From assembly GCF_000760295.1 (NCBI RefSeq), contig NZ_JNBA01000003.1, forward strand, positions 1 to 37,379: a stretch of 37,379 bases of DNA, given 5' to 3'. The translations under genes and the position numbers were made by a program. Each line of letters opens with the position of its first letter. Position 1 is the stretch's first letter. The notes beneath the pieces are model-generated. The model searched no databases and had not been told where the DNA came from. It worked only from the letters and a program-made list of their open reading frames with translations. Source of the DNA: Prochlorococcus sp. MIT 0701. GTDB lineage: Bacteria > Cyanobacteriota > Cyanobacteriia > PCC-6307 > Cyanobiaceae. This document shows positions 18,179-25,530 of this stretch, piece after piece.

Positions 18179-18437
18179 ATTCATCTCATCTGCTGTTCTG
18201 TTATCAAAACAAGCACGCGTGAAACTCCATCGCAAAACAGTTGCTTGCTAGCATCCTCAATTCCGCACAAAGAGTATTACAGCAAAGCCATCTTATGAGC
18301 AATTTAAGCATCATTAGCGTCGAATACTTGCGGCCAAATAGCTTATATCTGATCCGAATATAGCATCGATACAAGTAAACTTGATTTAGCATGACATGCT
18401 TTTTACATACGCCAATCAATCATCAAAGTGCTGGGCA

Positions 18438-19043
18438 TCAAGCAGAGGCCGCTGAACGGATGCGCTGCATCTTCCCGTCAGGGGTCTGAAACTGCTGCTC
18501 CAGTTCAAGGCGCAACACCGGCAGGAGTGGGTCCTGACGAGCCACAAAACCAAGCTCGCCATCACTGAGCGAGGAAGGCAAGCCATCGATCAGCACACGG
18601 TTCTGGAAGCTGCCTGCGAGGTTAGGCTCGCCGTTGATGTCAAACGCCGGGCCACAGCGCATCAACACCTGGCTGCGCCAAATCGGCGATGGAGCAGGTC
18701 CAACCGAGTAGATGATGGCTCGTCGACGAACTTCCGGATCATCTGGTGCTGTAGCGATAGCCAACACAGGCTGACGACCAGCCAAAGAACAAGGCCAAAG
18801 GTTGGAGATTGGCGGATCAGCCAGCCAGCCATAGCCGCGCGCCAAGTCGGCCTTGATCAACATCAGGGTGCGTTTCTGAAGGCCCCGCTCACGCAGGCGC
18901 TGGGCCATTGCATGACCAAGGGAAAGATCTCTAGTGATCACGCCAAGGGCCATCGCAACAAACAACATCCCCAAACTGATCACCAGCATCAGCTCCACCA
19001 AGGTGAAGCCATCAACAACGCCATCGCCTTTAGAGCACTTCAT
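18438..19043 (-). CDS. PilW/GspJ-like minor pilin
   Basis: 201 residues from ATG 19043. Short basic leader (MKCSKGDGVVDG) followed by the prepilin peptidase site G-FTLVELMLV with Glu5 and a hydrophobic alpha1 helix (FTLVELMLVISLGMLFVAMA). The continuation (RERGLQKRTLMLIKADLARG) and the Cys-containing C-terminal domain fit PilW/GspJ-like minor pilins, which form part of the pilus tip complex that starts assembly. The frame is open to 19073, but the extra residues precede a better start. It overlaps the end of the FimT-like gene by 14 bp and is last in a four-gene unit. Confidence 0.8.
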   Translation of the reverse strand: MKCSKGDGVVDGFTLVELMLVISLGMLFVAMALGVITRDLSLGHAMAQRLRERGLQKRTLMLIKADLARGYGWLADPPISNLWPCSLAGRQPVLAIATAPDDPEVRRRAIIYSVGPAPSPIWRSQVLMRCGPAFDINGEPNLAGSFQNRVLIDGLPSSLSDGELGFVARQDPLLPVLRLELEQQFQTPDGKMQRIRSAASA

Positions 19044-19572
19044 TAGGTAAACAACGTGAACTGCTAAGACCAATTGCTGGATCGAGGGGATCGCCGTCGT
19101 AACGGCCGATACGGCTAACCCCCAAGGGCAGGCTGATCACCAAACAGCGTCGATAAGGGCTGTGAAGACTGCCCAAAACAACGGTTCCACCATCCAACGT
19201 CAAACCATTCGCCGCAAAGCGCATCAGCTGAGGCAAGTTGCTCTGCCAAGTCAGTGGCACTTCAGCGAATGGTTCCTGCAGGCTCAATTGAGAGGACACA
19301 CAAGCTGCCAACTCACTAACAAGCGGCTTCTGCCAACCCTCAGCAGAAACACGCAAACCGCAAGGCTGCCGCTGACTTAAAGCAAAGAGTCGAGCGCGCT
19401 CCAAGCCAAGCTGCAGTCGTCGAGCAGCAACATCCACCTGCAAACGATGGCGGTACTCACCAGCATTAACCAGGCTGAAGCCAGCCAGAACTGCCAGGAT
19501 CGAGAGAATCAGCAACAGCTCCAACAAGCTGAACCCCTGCTCGGCAGGGGCTGCATAGGACAAACGGCTCAT
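19030..19572 (-). CDS. FimT/GspH-like minor pilin
   Basis: 180 residues from ATG 19572. Leader MSRLSYAAPAEQG, cleavage before FSLLELLLILSILAVLAGFS with Glu5 present. The segment after the helix (RLQLGLERARLFALSQRQP) is the typical GspH/FimT motif, and the C-terminal half is beta-rich with a late Cys pair. In some bacteria FimT binds DNA for natural transformation; no DNA-binding motif can be asserted here. The start overlaps the stop of the preceding gene in ATGA, so translation is probably coupled. Confidence 0.82.
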   Translation of the reverse strand: MSRLSYAAPAEQGFSLLELLLILSILAVLAGFSLVNAGEYRHRLQVDVAARRLQLGLERARLFALSQRQPCGLRVSAEGWQKPLVSELAACVSSQLSLQEPFAEVPLTWQSNLPQLMRFAANGLTLDGGTVVLGSLHSPYRRCLVISLPLGVSRIGRYDGDPLDPAIGLSSSRCLPNEVL

Positions 19573-19997
19573 GACTGCGCCTTCAGAGTGGGCCTGCACC
19601 AACCAGTACCCGCGGGCGTAAGCAACTGACGACGTCGAAGCGGCTCAACAGGCGAGCCCTTAAGCGGTTTCGCGTCAATCTCAAGCCAAAGTCCAGCCCC
19701 ATAAGCTTGCCAATGCCGCTCAAGCTCCTCCGGCAAAGGCAAAGCCATATCTGCCGAACGAGAAACGGCGGCAAGATCAAAACGGCAACTCCCATTGGCA
19801 GTGAGAAGCTCAGAACCATGGCCAACACCTGACAACCAACGCTGGCCGGCCAACAACTGCAACTCAACAGACTCAAGCTGCTCCTCTTTGAGCCAACCAA
19901 CATGAGCAGCCAGGCTGGCCTGCCCCCAAACGTGCAGCCCGCTCGTTGCACTGCCAACCAACAACAGTGAAGCCACCATCAGCTCGGTCAAACTCAT
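19569..19997 (-). CDS. PilV-like minor pilin without an encoded leader
   Basis: 142 residues beginning directly with MSLTELMVASLLLVGSATSG, a pilin alpha1 helix in which the initiator Met takes the place of the usual Phe1 and Glu5 is kept. No prepilin leader is encoded: the codons just upstream in frame read A-G-K-A after a stop and offer no start codon. The downstream part (HVGWLKEEQLESVELQLLAG, Cys pair) resembles PilV-like proteins. The ATG overlaps the previous stop (ATGA). Either this protein is inserted without PilD cleavage or the true start is unusual; family assignment is by position and helix only. Confidence 0.65.
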   Translation of the reverse strand: MSLTELMVASLLLVGSATSGLHVWGQASLAAHVGWLKEEQLESVELQLLAGQRWLSGVGHGSELLTANGSCRFDLAAVSRSADMALPLPEELERHWQAYGAGLWLEIDAKPLKGSPVEPLRRRQLLTPAGTGWCRPTLKAQS

Positions 19998-20491
19998 GGC
20001 CTTACCTGCTCAACTGTGACCAGAGGTCGCATCGGCCCAACCTCACGTACAACTGGGCCATCAGGGTCTAATGCGAGCAAAAACGCAGCTCGAGCACCAG
20101 CGTCAAGACGCAGCCTCAAGCGACCTGTGTCACCACTGGGAACCCAATCAATCAAGGACCAAACGTCCTCGCCGATCGTGCCTTGTTGAAGACGACCGGG
20201 ATCAGCATCAGCGCATTGAAAGCCCAAATCGTTCCAACTGCTGGAAGGCCAAGTGAGAAGGCAGGCGTGGGAATCTGTAGCCAGCTGTGCGAAGTGCTGA
20301 GCAGCGGAGCGAAGCTGATCTACGCGCATCCGCTCAGCCGTGCTGATGCGCGTGCGACTACGGCTCAGAAGTGCAAGCGAATGCAGCGAAGTGCTGCCTA
20401 GTAAAATTACAAATGCAGCCGAAAGCGCCAGGGGCAACACCAAGCCAGCGGTGGTGTTTTGACAACAGCCCCGATGGCGATAGGAAATCAT
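19994..20491 (-). CDS. PilX-like minor pilin
   Basis: 165 residues from ATG 20491 (MISYRHRGCCQNTTAG); an earlier ATG at 20536 is possible. The N terminus is a basic leader followed by a Gly and a hydrophobic helix without Glu5 (LVLPLALSAAFVILLGSTSL), the pattern of PilX/GspK-type minor pilins. The rest (ERMRVDQLRSAAQHFAQLAT, then Cys-bearing segments) is globular. It is the first gene of the minus-strand unit and its start faces the plus-strand pilin operon across a 369-bp spacer. Confidence 0.7.
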   Translation of the reverse strand: MISYRHRGCCQNTTAGLVLPLALSAAFVILLGSTSLHSLALLSRSRTRISTAERMRVDQLRSAAQHFAQLATDSHACLLTWPSSSWNDLGFQCADADPGRLQQGTIGEDVWSLIDWVPSGDTGRLRLRLDAGARAAFLLALDPDGPVVREVGPMRPLVTVEQVRP

Positions 20492-20860
20492 CTCAAAACA
20501 ACAACTACGACAAGGATTCCCCGCTGCCGCAGGCAAGCAGCAATCGCAAACGATGATGATCTTGATCAGTAAGAAGCCAAGAGATCAGTCCGGCAAAAAC
20601 CTTCTTAACAAGGCGTTGAGATCAATCAACAGCGATAGCAATCGGCAAACAAGCTTCGGATTACTCAAAGCCTGAGAGGCCAGAGGCCAAAGCAGATCAG
20701 CTCAAGGGCAAAAGGATGAAAGAAAGCACTCGCGCCAACAGTCAACGAGCCTCTAAGCCGGCTCAAAGAGAACTCTCAGAGAAGCCTTAGAGGATCCTTC
20801 ACCACAAAATCGCCATAGCAAGGCAATATAATGAAGCCAATATTGAAATTGCATATCACC
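20492..20860. promoter_or_regulatory. Divergent pilus-operon control region
   Basis: The spacer between the two pilus operons must hold both promoters. On the plus side TATAAT lies at 20827-20832, placing a start site about 20 nt before ATG 20861. Just upstream is a long imperfect inverted repeat: CCTCTAA (20750-20756) pairs with TTAGAGG (20787-20793), extended inward by GGCT/AGCC. It could be an operator or an RNA stem-loop. No NtcA-type GTA-N8-TAC site was seen. Confidence 0.5.
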
Positions 20861-21328
20861 ATGAGCATCCTCAACCAACAGCTAAAGCTTGCGCTGTTGA
20901 GACGCCAGAAGGGAGCTAGCGCTTTACAGCAAGGCTTCACCCTGGTGGAGCTGATGATCGTGATTGTGATCGTTGGCATCCTGAGTGCGGTTGCCCTACC
21001 TCAATTCACCGGGATTAAAGAAAAAGCCGAACTCAACACACAACTCGGTGAAGGAGCTGGCCTTGCCAAAGAATGCGGCGCAGCAATCATTACCGACGGG
21101 CCATATCCTGAGAATTATGTGTCACTAACACCAAGCACAGGCCTAGTGATCTCTGGCAATTGCAATGATGGATCTGGTGGTGCGCCATCCAGAGCCATCA
21201 CCTACACCACCCAAAAGAGTGATGCTGACGGCAGAGCAAAATGCAACGGTGAAGCATTAAAGAAAGACAAGTCATGCATTATCACTGTAAACGCAACTAC
21301 CGGGCAAGTTTCACAAGCATCAAGCTGA
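20861..21328 (+). CDS. Major-type type IV pilin (PilA-like)
   Basis: 155 residues with a 25-residue leader ending LQQG and cleavage before FTLVELMIVIVIVGILSAVA, the classical type IV pilin helix with Glu5. The mature pilin is about 130 residues with four cysteines, the last two (KCNGEALKKDKSC) probably forming the C-terminal D-loop disulfide; the tail is Ser/Gln-rich. I prefer ATG 20861 to ATG 20831 because the latter overlaps the -10 element. It is probably the main structural pilin of this locus and is separated from the next gene by a strong hairpin. Confidence 0.9.
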   Translation: MSILNQQLKLALLRRQKGASALQQGFTLVELMIVIVIVGILSAVALPQFTGIKEKAELNTQLGEGAGLAKECGAAIITDGPYPENYVSLTPSTGLVISGNCNDGSGGAPSRAITYTTQKSDADGRAKCNGEALKKDKSCIITVNATTGQVSQASS

Positions 21329-21416
21329 ATCTAACGACAACAACTACAAGAAATAGTTACACATAGGCCATCAATAAAAGCAATTACCCCAATCAACACA
21401 ATTACATATTGAGCGA

Positions 21417-21448
21417 AGGCCTAAATCTTTCTCCAAAGATTTAGGCCT
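21417..21448 (+). terminator. 14-bp perfect stem-loop after the PilA-like gene
   Basis: AGGCCTAAATCTTT (21417-21430) and its exact complement (21435-21448) flank a CTCC loop, about 90 bp after the pilin stop. No T-run follows. It is best read as a terminator or as a 3-prime stabilising/attenuating hairpin that lets pilin be made in excess over the downstream minor pilins. Confidence 0.6.
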
Positions 21449-21606
21449 AGAATGCTGGCAAAAATCAACATGACCATGAGACAATCCATTGAGGCTTTTT
21501 TATTGAAGTCATCTTCTGCATAAGATTCACAATCACTTCTCATCATTTTCTAAGTCTTGAGCAAAAGAACCCTAATAGAGTAACAATATGAAGGGCAAGT
21601 TTTCGC

Positions 21607-22131
21607 ATGAAGCTACTTTCAAGGCAAATAGATAGTGAACTAACTAGCGCCTTTACGCTTGTAGAAGTGCTGCTTACGGTAGTAATTATGGGAATCCTCA
21701 GCGCTGTAGCGTTGCCGAATTACTTTACCCAAGTACAGAGAGCTAAGCAAAGTGAGGCTGTCGCCATTCTGGCTCAGATACAAAACACCCTGGCAGCCTA
21801 TATCGATGAGTTCAATAAAATCCCCACTGGCTGGGCCGAACTGAATGACATCGCAGCGATCATGACAACCAGCGGACCGGCAAGTCTTACCACTTTCGGC
21901 TCAATCAATCTGCCTGGAGGCAATTACACGTTAAGCCGCACGGACAATGGAGGCAACACTAACTACTACGAATTTACGGCAAAGCCAACGAGTAAAAATC
22001 CAGAAGTGGCCAAGTTCAATGTGATCGCTTGCATTGATCTTGGAACGGGTGCGAGCGATTTAAAACAGGGTAGGAAAGACAGCAAAAATGCAGCTAGCAA
22101 CGCTGATCTTGTCTGCAGAGGAGATAGCTGA
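21607..22131 (+). CDS. Type IV pilin with Ala at the cleavage position
   Basis: 174 residues. Leader MKLLSRQIDSELTSA, then FTLVEVLLTVVIMGILSAVA with Glu5. The -1 residue is Ala instead of the nearly invariant Gly, which slows or alters PilD processing in studied systems. The body resembles a PilA/PilE-type pilin (LPNYFTQVQRAKQSEAVAIL, then IPTGWAELN, and a cysteine pair in the C-terminal part). The stop TGA shares its last base with the ATG of the next gene (TGATG), so translation is probably coupled. Confidence 0.87.
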   Translation: MKLLSRQIDSELTSAFTLVEVLLTVVIMGILSAVALPNYFTQVQRAKQSEAVAILAQIQNTLAAYIDEFNKIPTGWAELNDIAAIMTTSGPASLTTFGSINLPGGNYTLSRTDNGGNTNYYEFTAKPTSKNPEVAKFNVIACIDLGTGASDLKQGRKDSKNAASNADLVCRGDS

Positions 22132-24038
22132 TGCCTAAAATTAAAAAAGGATTATTGCATCATTACCTCTATTTTTCTCGTCAGAGAAAAGCCCCAAATG
22201 GGGAAGAAGGTTTAGCATTATTGTTAGCATTGCTAACGGGTTTAACCTTACTGACCGGCGCCACCGGATTGCTCATCCGTCAACTGATGGCCAGGAAGCT
22301 AGGGGCATCCGAAAGCTATCAACAGATGGCCGAAGCTGCTGCCGTCAATGGCTTCAATAGAATTCTGAGCAAGCTCAACCAAAATGATCCTGAAAACTAT
22401 AGAGGCTTTCTTTTCACACTCAATAATCAAGAAAATACTAATAATCCCAATAACGGATTCTCCTGGGAACTCATCAATACGACAGAAGCACAACCTCTTG
22501 AAGAGCTATGTACTGACACCTCAATGGGGTTACCCATTCATCCATCCAGCGAAACAGCCAAATGGCCGACAGGCCACGTGGGTGGAGGAAATACAGAAAC
22601 AATTATCTCAGTTCCATTTATTGCTGATGAAACGAGAACCCAGCGTCAGGATGGCAAAGGCAGCATCCAAACATTTTACCGCCTACGTGATTACTTAAGC
22701 CCAGGCAAGAATGGGCTGGGCGAAGGAGTCTTCCAAATTGAAGGCATCGCCAAAAGAGTCGGTTCTTCTGACGAAGACTATTTAGCTCGAACACTTCTAA
22801 TACGCTCATTATACGTCAGCTCAAGTGTTGTAAAGCCTGAGGACTGGGGTGTACTTGCAGCACAGCATATTGATCTTGGCCCTGCAAACATCAGTGGCGC
22901 AGGCCTCATTCTTTGGGACGTGGAATCTCCAAACAGTTTCCAAAAACAAGGTGGATGTGATGCCAACACTCTCATAGGTGACATTCAAGGCCAATCAAGC
23001 GCTGTGGCAGATCGAATTTGGCCAGTGCTGAACAGAGGGCTACCAAGCACAGCTCTTTACGACAAGAACAAAGTCATCGACACGATGCCAAACAACTCAG
23101 GAGCTACGCGTGTATGGAGTATTGATGACACAGGCAACAATTCAAATTTTAATTGCGGTACCGACCAAATTGTCTGTACAAGAGCGAACAACAGCCAGAC
23201 CACATCTGTACCACCAGGAATCCAGATCACTAGCAAAGTCAGCTCTGGTGGTCAAACCTCTCAGCAAGCTTCTAATGGATTCACCTGGGATGCAACTCTG
23301 GCATGTATATACAACTGGTGTTATACAGGCAAACCAACTCTTAGAGATGGCTACAGCTGGTACAGATCGTCAGTTTATTACAAAACCTGGAAATCCTGGA
23401 CAACACAAGAGCAGAAGGAGTGGGAGGTAAGGATCAGGCAGAGTGATATTTGTTCCAATCGAAATGGGGAATGTCATATTTACTTGGAGCACATCAACCT
23501 AAAAAACACGAAAGTATTGATTGAAAATGACAATAGACCGATAGTTTTGCACCTTGAATTACCTATCTCAGGTTCTACCCAAACGAATCTAAGTAGACGT
23601 ATAGAACTATCAGAGAGCAGCCTGCTCTGTGGGGTTGACTCTGGGAAAACCACATGCAACAACCGTCCAGAACGCTTTGTGGTTACGGCTTCGACAGGGG
23701 ATGCACCTAGCGACTGCGATACCAATAGAGTTTTAGAGGATCCCTACGTTTTGAGCATTGCCGGCAACAGTTTGCCTGCTGCATGGGTCGCTCTTGGCAA
23801 AGGAACGTTCACGCTCAGCAGTGATGCAGAGATGCGTGGTGTGATTTGGGCAAATAGCTTCTGCTCACAAGATCACTCACTCAATCTGATCACCGATCGC
23901 GCCGATGGCGGCAAAGGATCTGTCACTCAGGCAGCCGAAGAACTCTGGCAGTGGAGCACTGATGGCTTCAAAGGCTATGGCCGCACCATAGCCCGAGGTA
24001 TTCGAGGCACAGGCCTAGACACGTTCAGGCGATGGTAA
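22131..24038 (+). CDS. Large PilX-like minor pilin with extended C-terminal domain
   Basis: 635 residues. A 27-residue basic leader ends NGEEG; the following helix (LALLLALLTGLTLLTGATGL) lacks Glu5, and QMAEAAAVNGFNRILSKLNQ matches the PilX N-terminal region. Typical PilX proteins have 150-200 residues; here more than 500 residues follow, rich in Asn, Thr, Ser and Cys, like an extracellular beta domain. Around residues 392-423 there is an aromatic cluster (CIYNWCY, then GYSWYRSSVYYKTWKSW). The C-terminal part (PAAWVALGKGTFTLSSDAEM, then RGVIWANSFCS) resembles the C-terminal region of other PilX-like proteins. No known adhesin domain was recognised. Confidence 0.8.
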   Translation: MPKIKKGLLHHYLYFSRQRKAPNGEEGLALLLALLTGLTLLTGATGLLIRQLMARKLGASESYQQMAEAAAVNGFNRILSKLNQNDPENYRGFLFTLNNQENTNNPNNGFSWELINTTEAQPLEELCTDTSMGLPIHPSSETAKWPTGHVGGGNTETIISVPFIADETRTQRQDGKGSIQTFYRLRDYLSPGKNGLGEGVFQIEGIAKRVGSSDEDYLARTLLIRSLYVSSSVVKPEDWGVLAAQHIDLGPANISGAGLILWDVESPNSFQKQGGCDANTLIGDIQGQSSAVADRIWPVLNRGLPSTALYDKNKVIDTMPNNSGATRVWSIDDTGNNSNFNCGTDQIVCTRANNSQTTSVPPGIQITSKVSSGGQTSQQASNGFTWDATLACIYNWCYTGKPTLRDGYSWYRSSVYYKTWKSWTTQEQKEWEVRIRQSDICSNRNGECHIYLEHINLKNTKVLIENDNRPIVLHLELPISGSTQTNLSRRIELSESSLLCGVDSGKTTCNNRPERFVVTASTGDAPSDCDTNRVLEDPYVLSIAGNSLPAAWVALGKGTFTLSSDAEMRGVIWANSFCSQDHSLNLITDRADGGKGSVTQAAEELWQWSTDGFKGYGRTIARGIRGTGLDTFRRW

Positions 24039-24790
24039 AACACACGAGATCTGGTGCGAACCTAAAAAAAGATCGATGGAATCAAACCATTGACAGGATC
24101 CTAAGCAATCACCTGCTTAAACCATATTTCAAACAAATTCATTGGATAAGACTTAGCCAACAAAAACAAGGCTCATGTTCACCTAGAGAAAACACTAGGC
24201 GAATCATTACAAATCAGCTAAGACTTTTCAGTACCAGCAGCAATAGCAATCAAACAGATCAGCAAAATAGGGATTCTGGCTTCACCATGGTGGAAGTCCT
24301 GATTGCTGGTGTGTTGCTGGCCATGGTGATGACTGCAGTCAGTAGGTTCTCCCTTTCAGCACTAATCAACAGCAGGAATCAACTGGAGCGAACTCGTATA
24401 GAAGCAGCAATTAATGACAACATTCAGCTCTTGCAACAAGCTGACTCTCTACTTACTTTTGACTCAATCCCAAGCCAAGATGAGCAGCAATCTGCCTGTA
24501 ATGACCCTCCTAATTACCTGAAAGAGCAAATCATTGAGAGCGCGGGTCGACAATATGTCCCAGCTCCAAATCTCAAGAATGAATCAAACAAACAACTGAT
24601 CAATAGAACAGTTAATACCACCGCTGCAGAAGAAATTGCGGTTGTCATCTACAGCTTTGAAGGGCCAGGAGCAACAACAGTTGCCGACAACGATTCTGCT
24701 GAGCTACTCCATGAAACTGAGATGAAAAATGCTACTGAACAAAGAGTGCTGGAACTCAATCCAAATTTCCAGGCGAGGTGCTACAAATGA
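24032..24790 (+). CDS. PilV-like minor pilin with 83-residue leader
   Basis: 252 residues. The cleavage site DSG-FTMVEVLIAG comes only at residue 84, so the cytoplasmic leader is 83 residues long, basic and Ser/Gln/Asn-rich; usual leaders have 6-30. No ATG lies between the start and the site. After it come a PilV-like helix with Glu5 (FTMVEVLIAGVLLAMVMTAV) and NSRNQLERTRIEAAINDNIQ, then a globular part with few cysteines. The ATG overlaps the end of the PilX-like gene by 7 bp and the stop overlaps the next ATG in ATGA. Confidence 0.83.
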   Translation: MVKHTRSGANLKKDRWNQTIDRILSNHLLKPYFKQIHWIRLSQQKQGSCSPRENTRRIITNQLRLFSTSSNSNQTDQQNRDSGFTMVEVLIAGVLLAMVMTAVSRFSLSALINSRNQLERTRIEAAINDNIQLLQQADSLLTFDSIPSQDEQQSACNDPPNYLKEQIIESAGRQYVPAPNLKNESNKQLINRTVNTTAAEEIAVVIYSFEGPGATTVADNDSAELLHETEMKNATEQRVLELNPNFQARCYK

Positions 24791-25419
24791 AAAACTTACG
24801 TTCTGATCAACACACCTCGCAGGGTTACAGCCTGCTAGAGCTTTTGGTTGTGATCACAATTGTAAGTATTTTATCTGCGTATGGGGTACCAAAATTTCGC
24901 CGAAATGTAGCTCAAGGACAGGTGGATCGCTACACACAATTTGTTGAATCTGGTTTGTTCAGCTTGCGGGCAAGATTAGGACAGTCAAAATCAAGCTGCA
25001 GCTTTAGCCTTGATCAGGATCTAAGCCAAAAAACATTTGGACCACCTTGGCTTCTGCTGGAATTTCAACAACCTGATGGCTCTCAAAGTAATACTCAACG
25101 TCTGAAGTGTTGCTGGAATCAAGATGGGGAGATTGTCAACTGCACACCCGAATTGCTAAAAGGAAAATCACGTTATCGCTTTCTCAGTATTGAAGGAACC
25201 AGAGAGTCAAAAGAGGTCGAGGTGTCTGCGTCACAAGCCAGCTATGAATTATCACCGCCGGGAACAAGCGCACAACATGACAATCTCACGATCCTAGTTA
25301 GATCTCGACATAGTGCCCAAGAGCCTCTGCTGAGAACCCGATGCGTGGAGTTCTCAGGCAATGGCCATATCCAAAGCGGAACCTGGAATGATGACACTGA
25401 TTTCTGCGACAGCAGTTAA
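24787..25419 (+). CDS. FimT/GspH-like minor pilin
   Basis: 210 residues from ATG 24787, overlapping the previous stop by 4 bp. Leader MKNLRSDQHTSQG, cleavage before YSLLELLVVITIVSILSAYG with Glu5. The body has a helix then beta-rich part with several cysteines (LKCCWNQDGEIVNC; a C-terminal pair at RTRC and DFC). By position and motif it corresponds to the FimT/GspH slot of minor-pilin operons. A hairpin (GATTGAGA and TCTCAATC, 25459-25482) lies in the 111-bp gap before the next gene. Confidence 0.8.
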   Translation: MKNLRSDQHTSQGYSLLELLVVITIVSILSAYGVPKFRRNVAQGQVDRYTQFVESGLFSLRARLGQSKSSCSFSLDQDLSQKTFGPPWLLLEFQQPDGSQSNTQRLKCCWNQDGEIVNCTPELLKGKSRYRFLSIEGTRESKEVEVSASQASYELSPPGTSAQHDNLTILVRSRHSAQEPLLRTRCVEFSGNGHIQSGTWNDDTDFCDSS

Positions 25420-25458
25420 TCGTTGTCTTCAGACAATCTTCAGGAAACATTCACAGCT

Positions 25459-25482
25459 GATTGAGAAAAAAAGATCTCAATC
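25459..25482. repeat. Inverted repeat before the vWA pilin gene
   Basis: An 8-bp perfect stem (GATTGAGA/TCTCAATC) with an A-rich 8-nt loop. It stands in the 111-bp gap between the FimT-like and the vWA pilin genes and could be an attenuator or partial terminator that sets the level of the last gene. Confidence 0.35.
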
Positions 25483-25530
25483 CTGTCATCGTTAAACCAT
25501 CAAAAGCCATAGTTCTATGGCACTTGATCC

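Larger units (their letters stand above)
17983..18437. other. Spacer between kinase and minor-pilin genes
   Basis: About 455 bp with no credible gene (a 71-codon minus ORF at 18204-18419 looks random). It holds the CRP-type palindrome at 18047 and a strong hairpin ACCCTTC-AAAC-GAAGGGT at 18161-18178, which could end the minus-strand pilin transcript though it lacks a T-run. Confidence 0.5.

Noticed and set aside
18204-18419. 71-codon minus-strand ORF in the kinase-pilin spacer
   Set aside because: Composition is random-like (Cys, Tyr, Arg runs), with no domain and no conserved neighbour arrangement.
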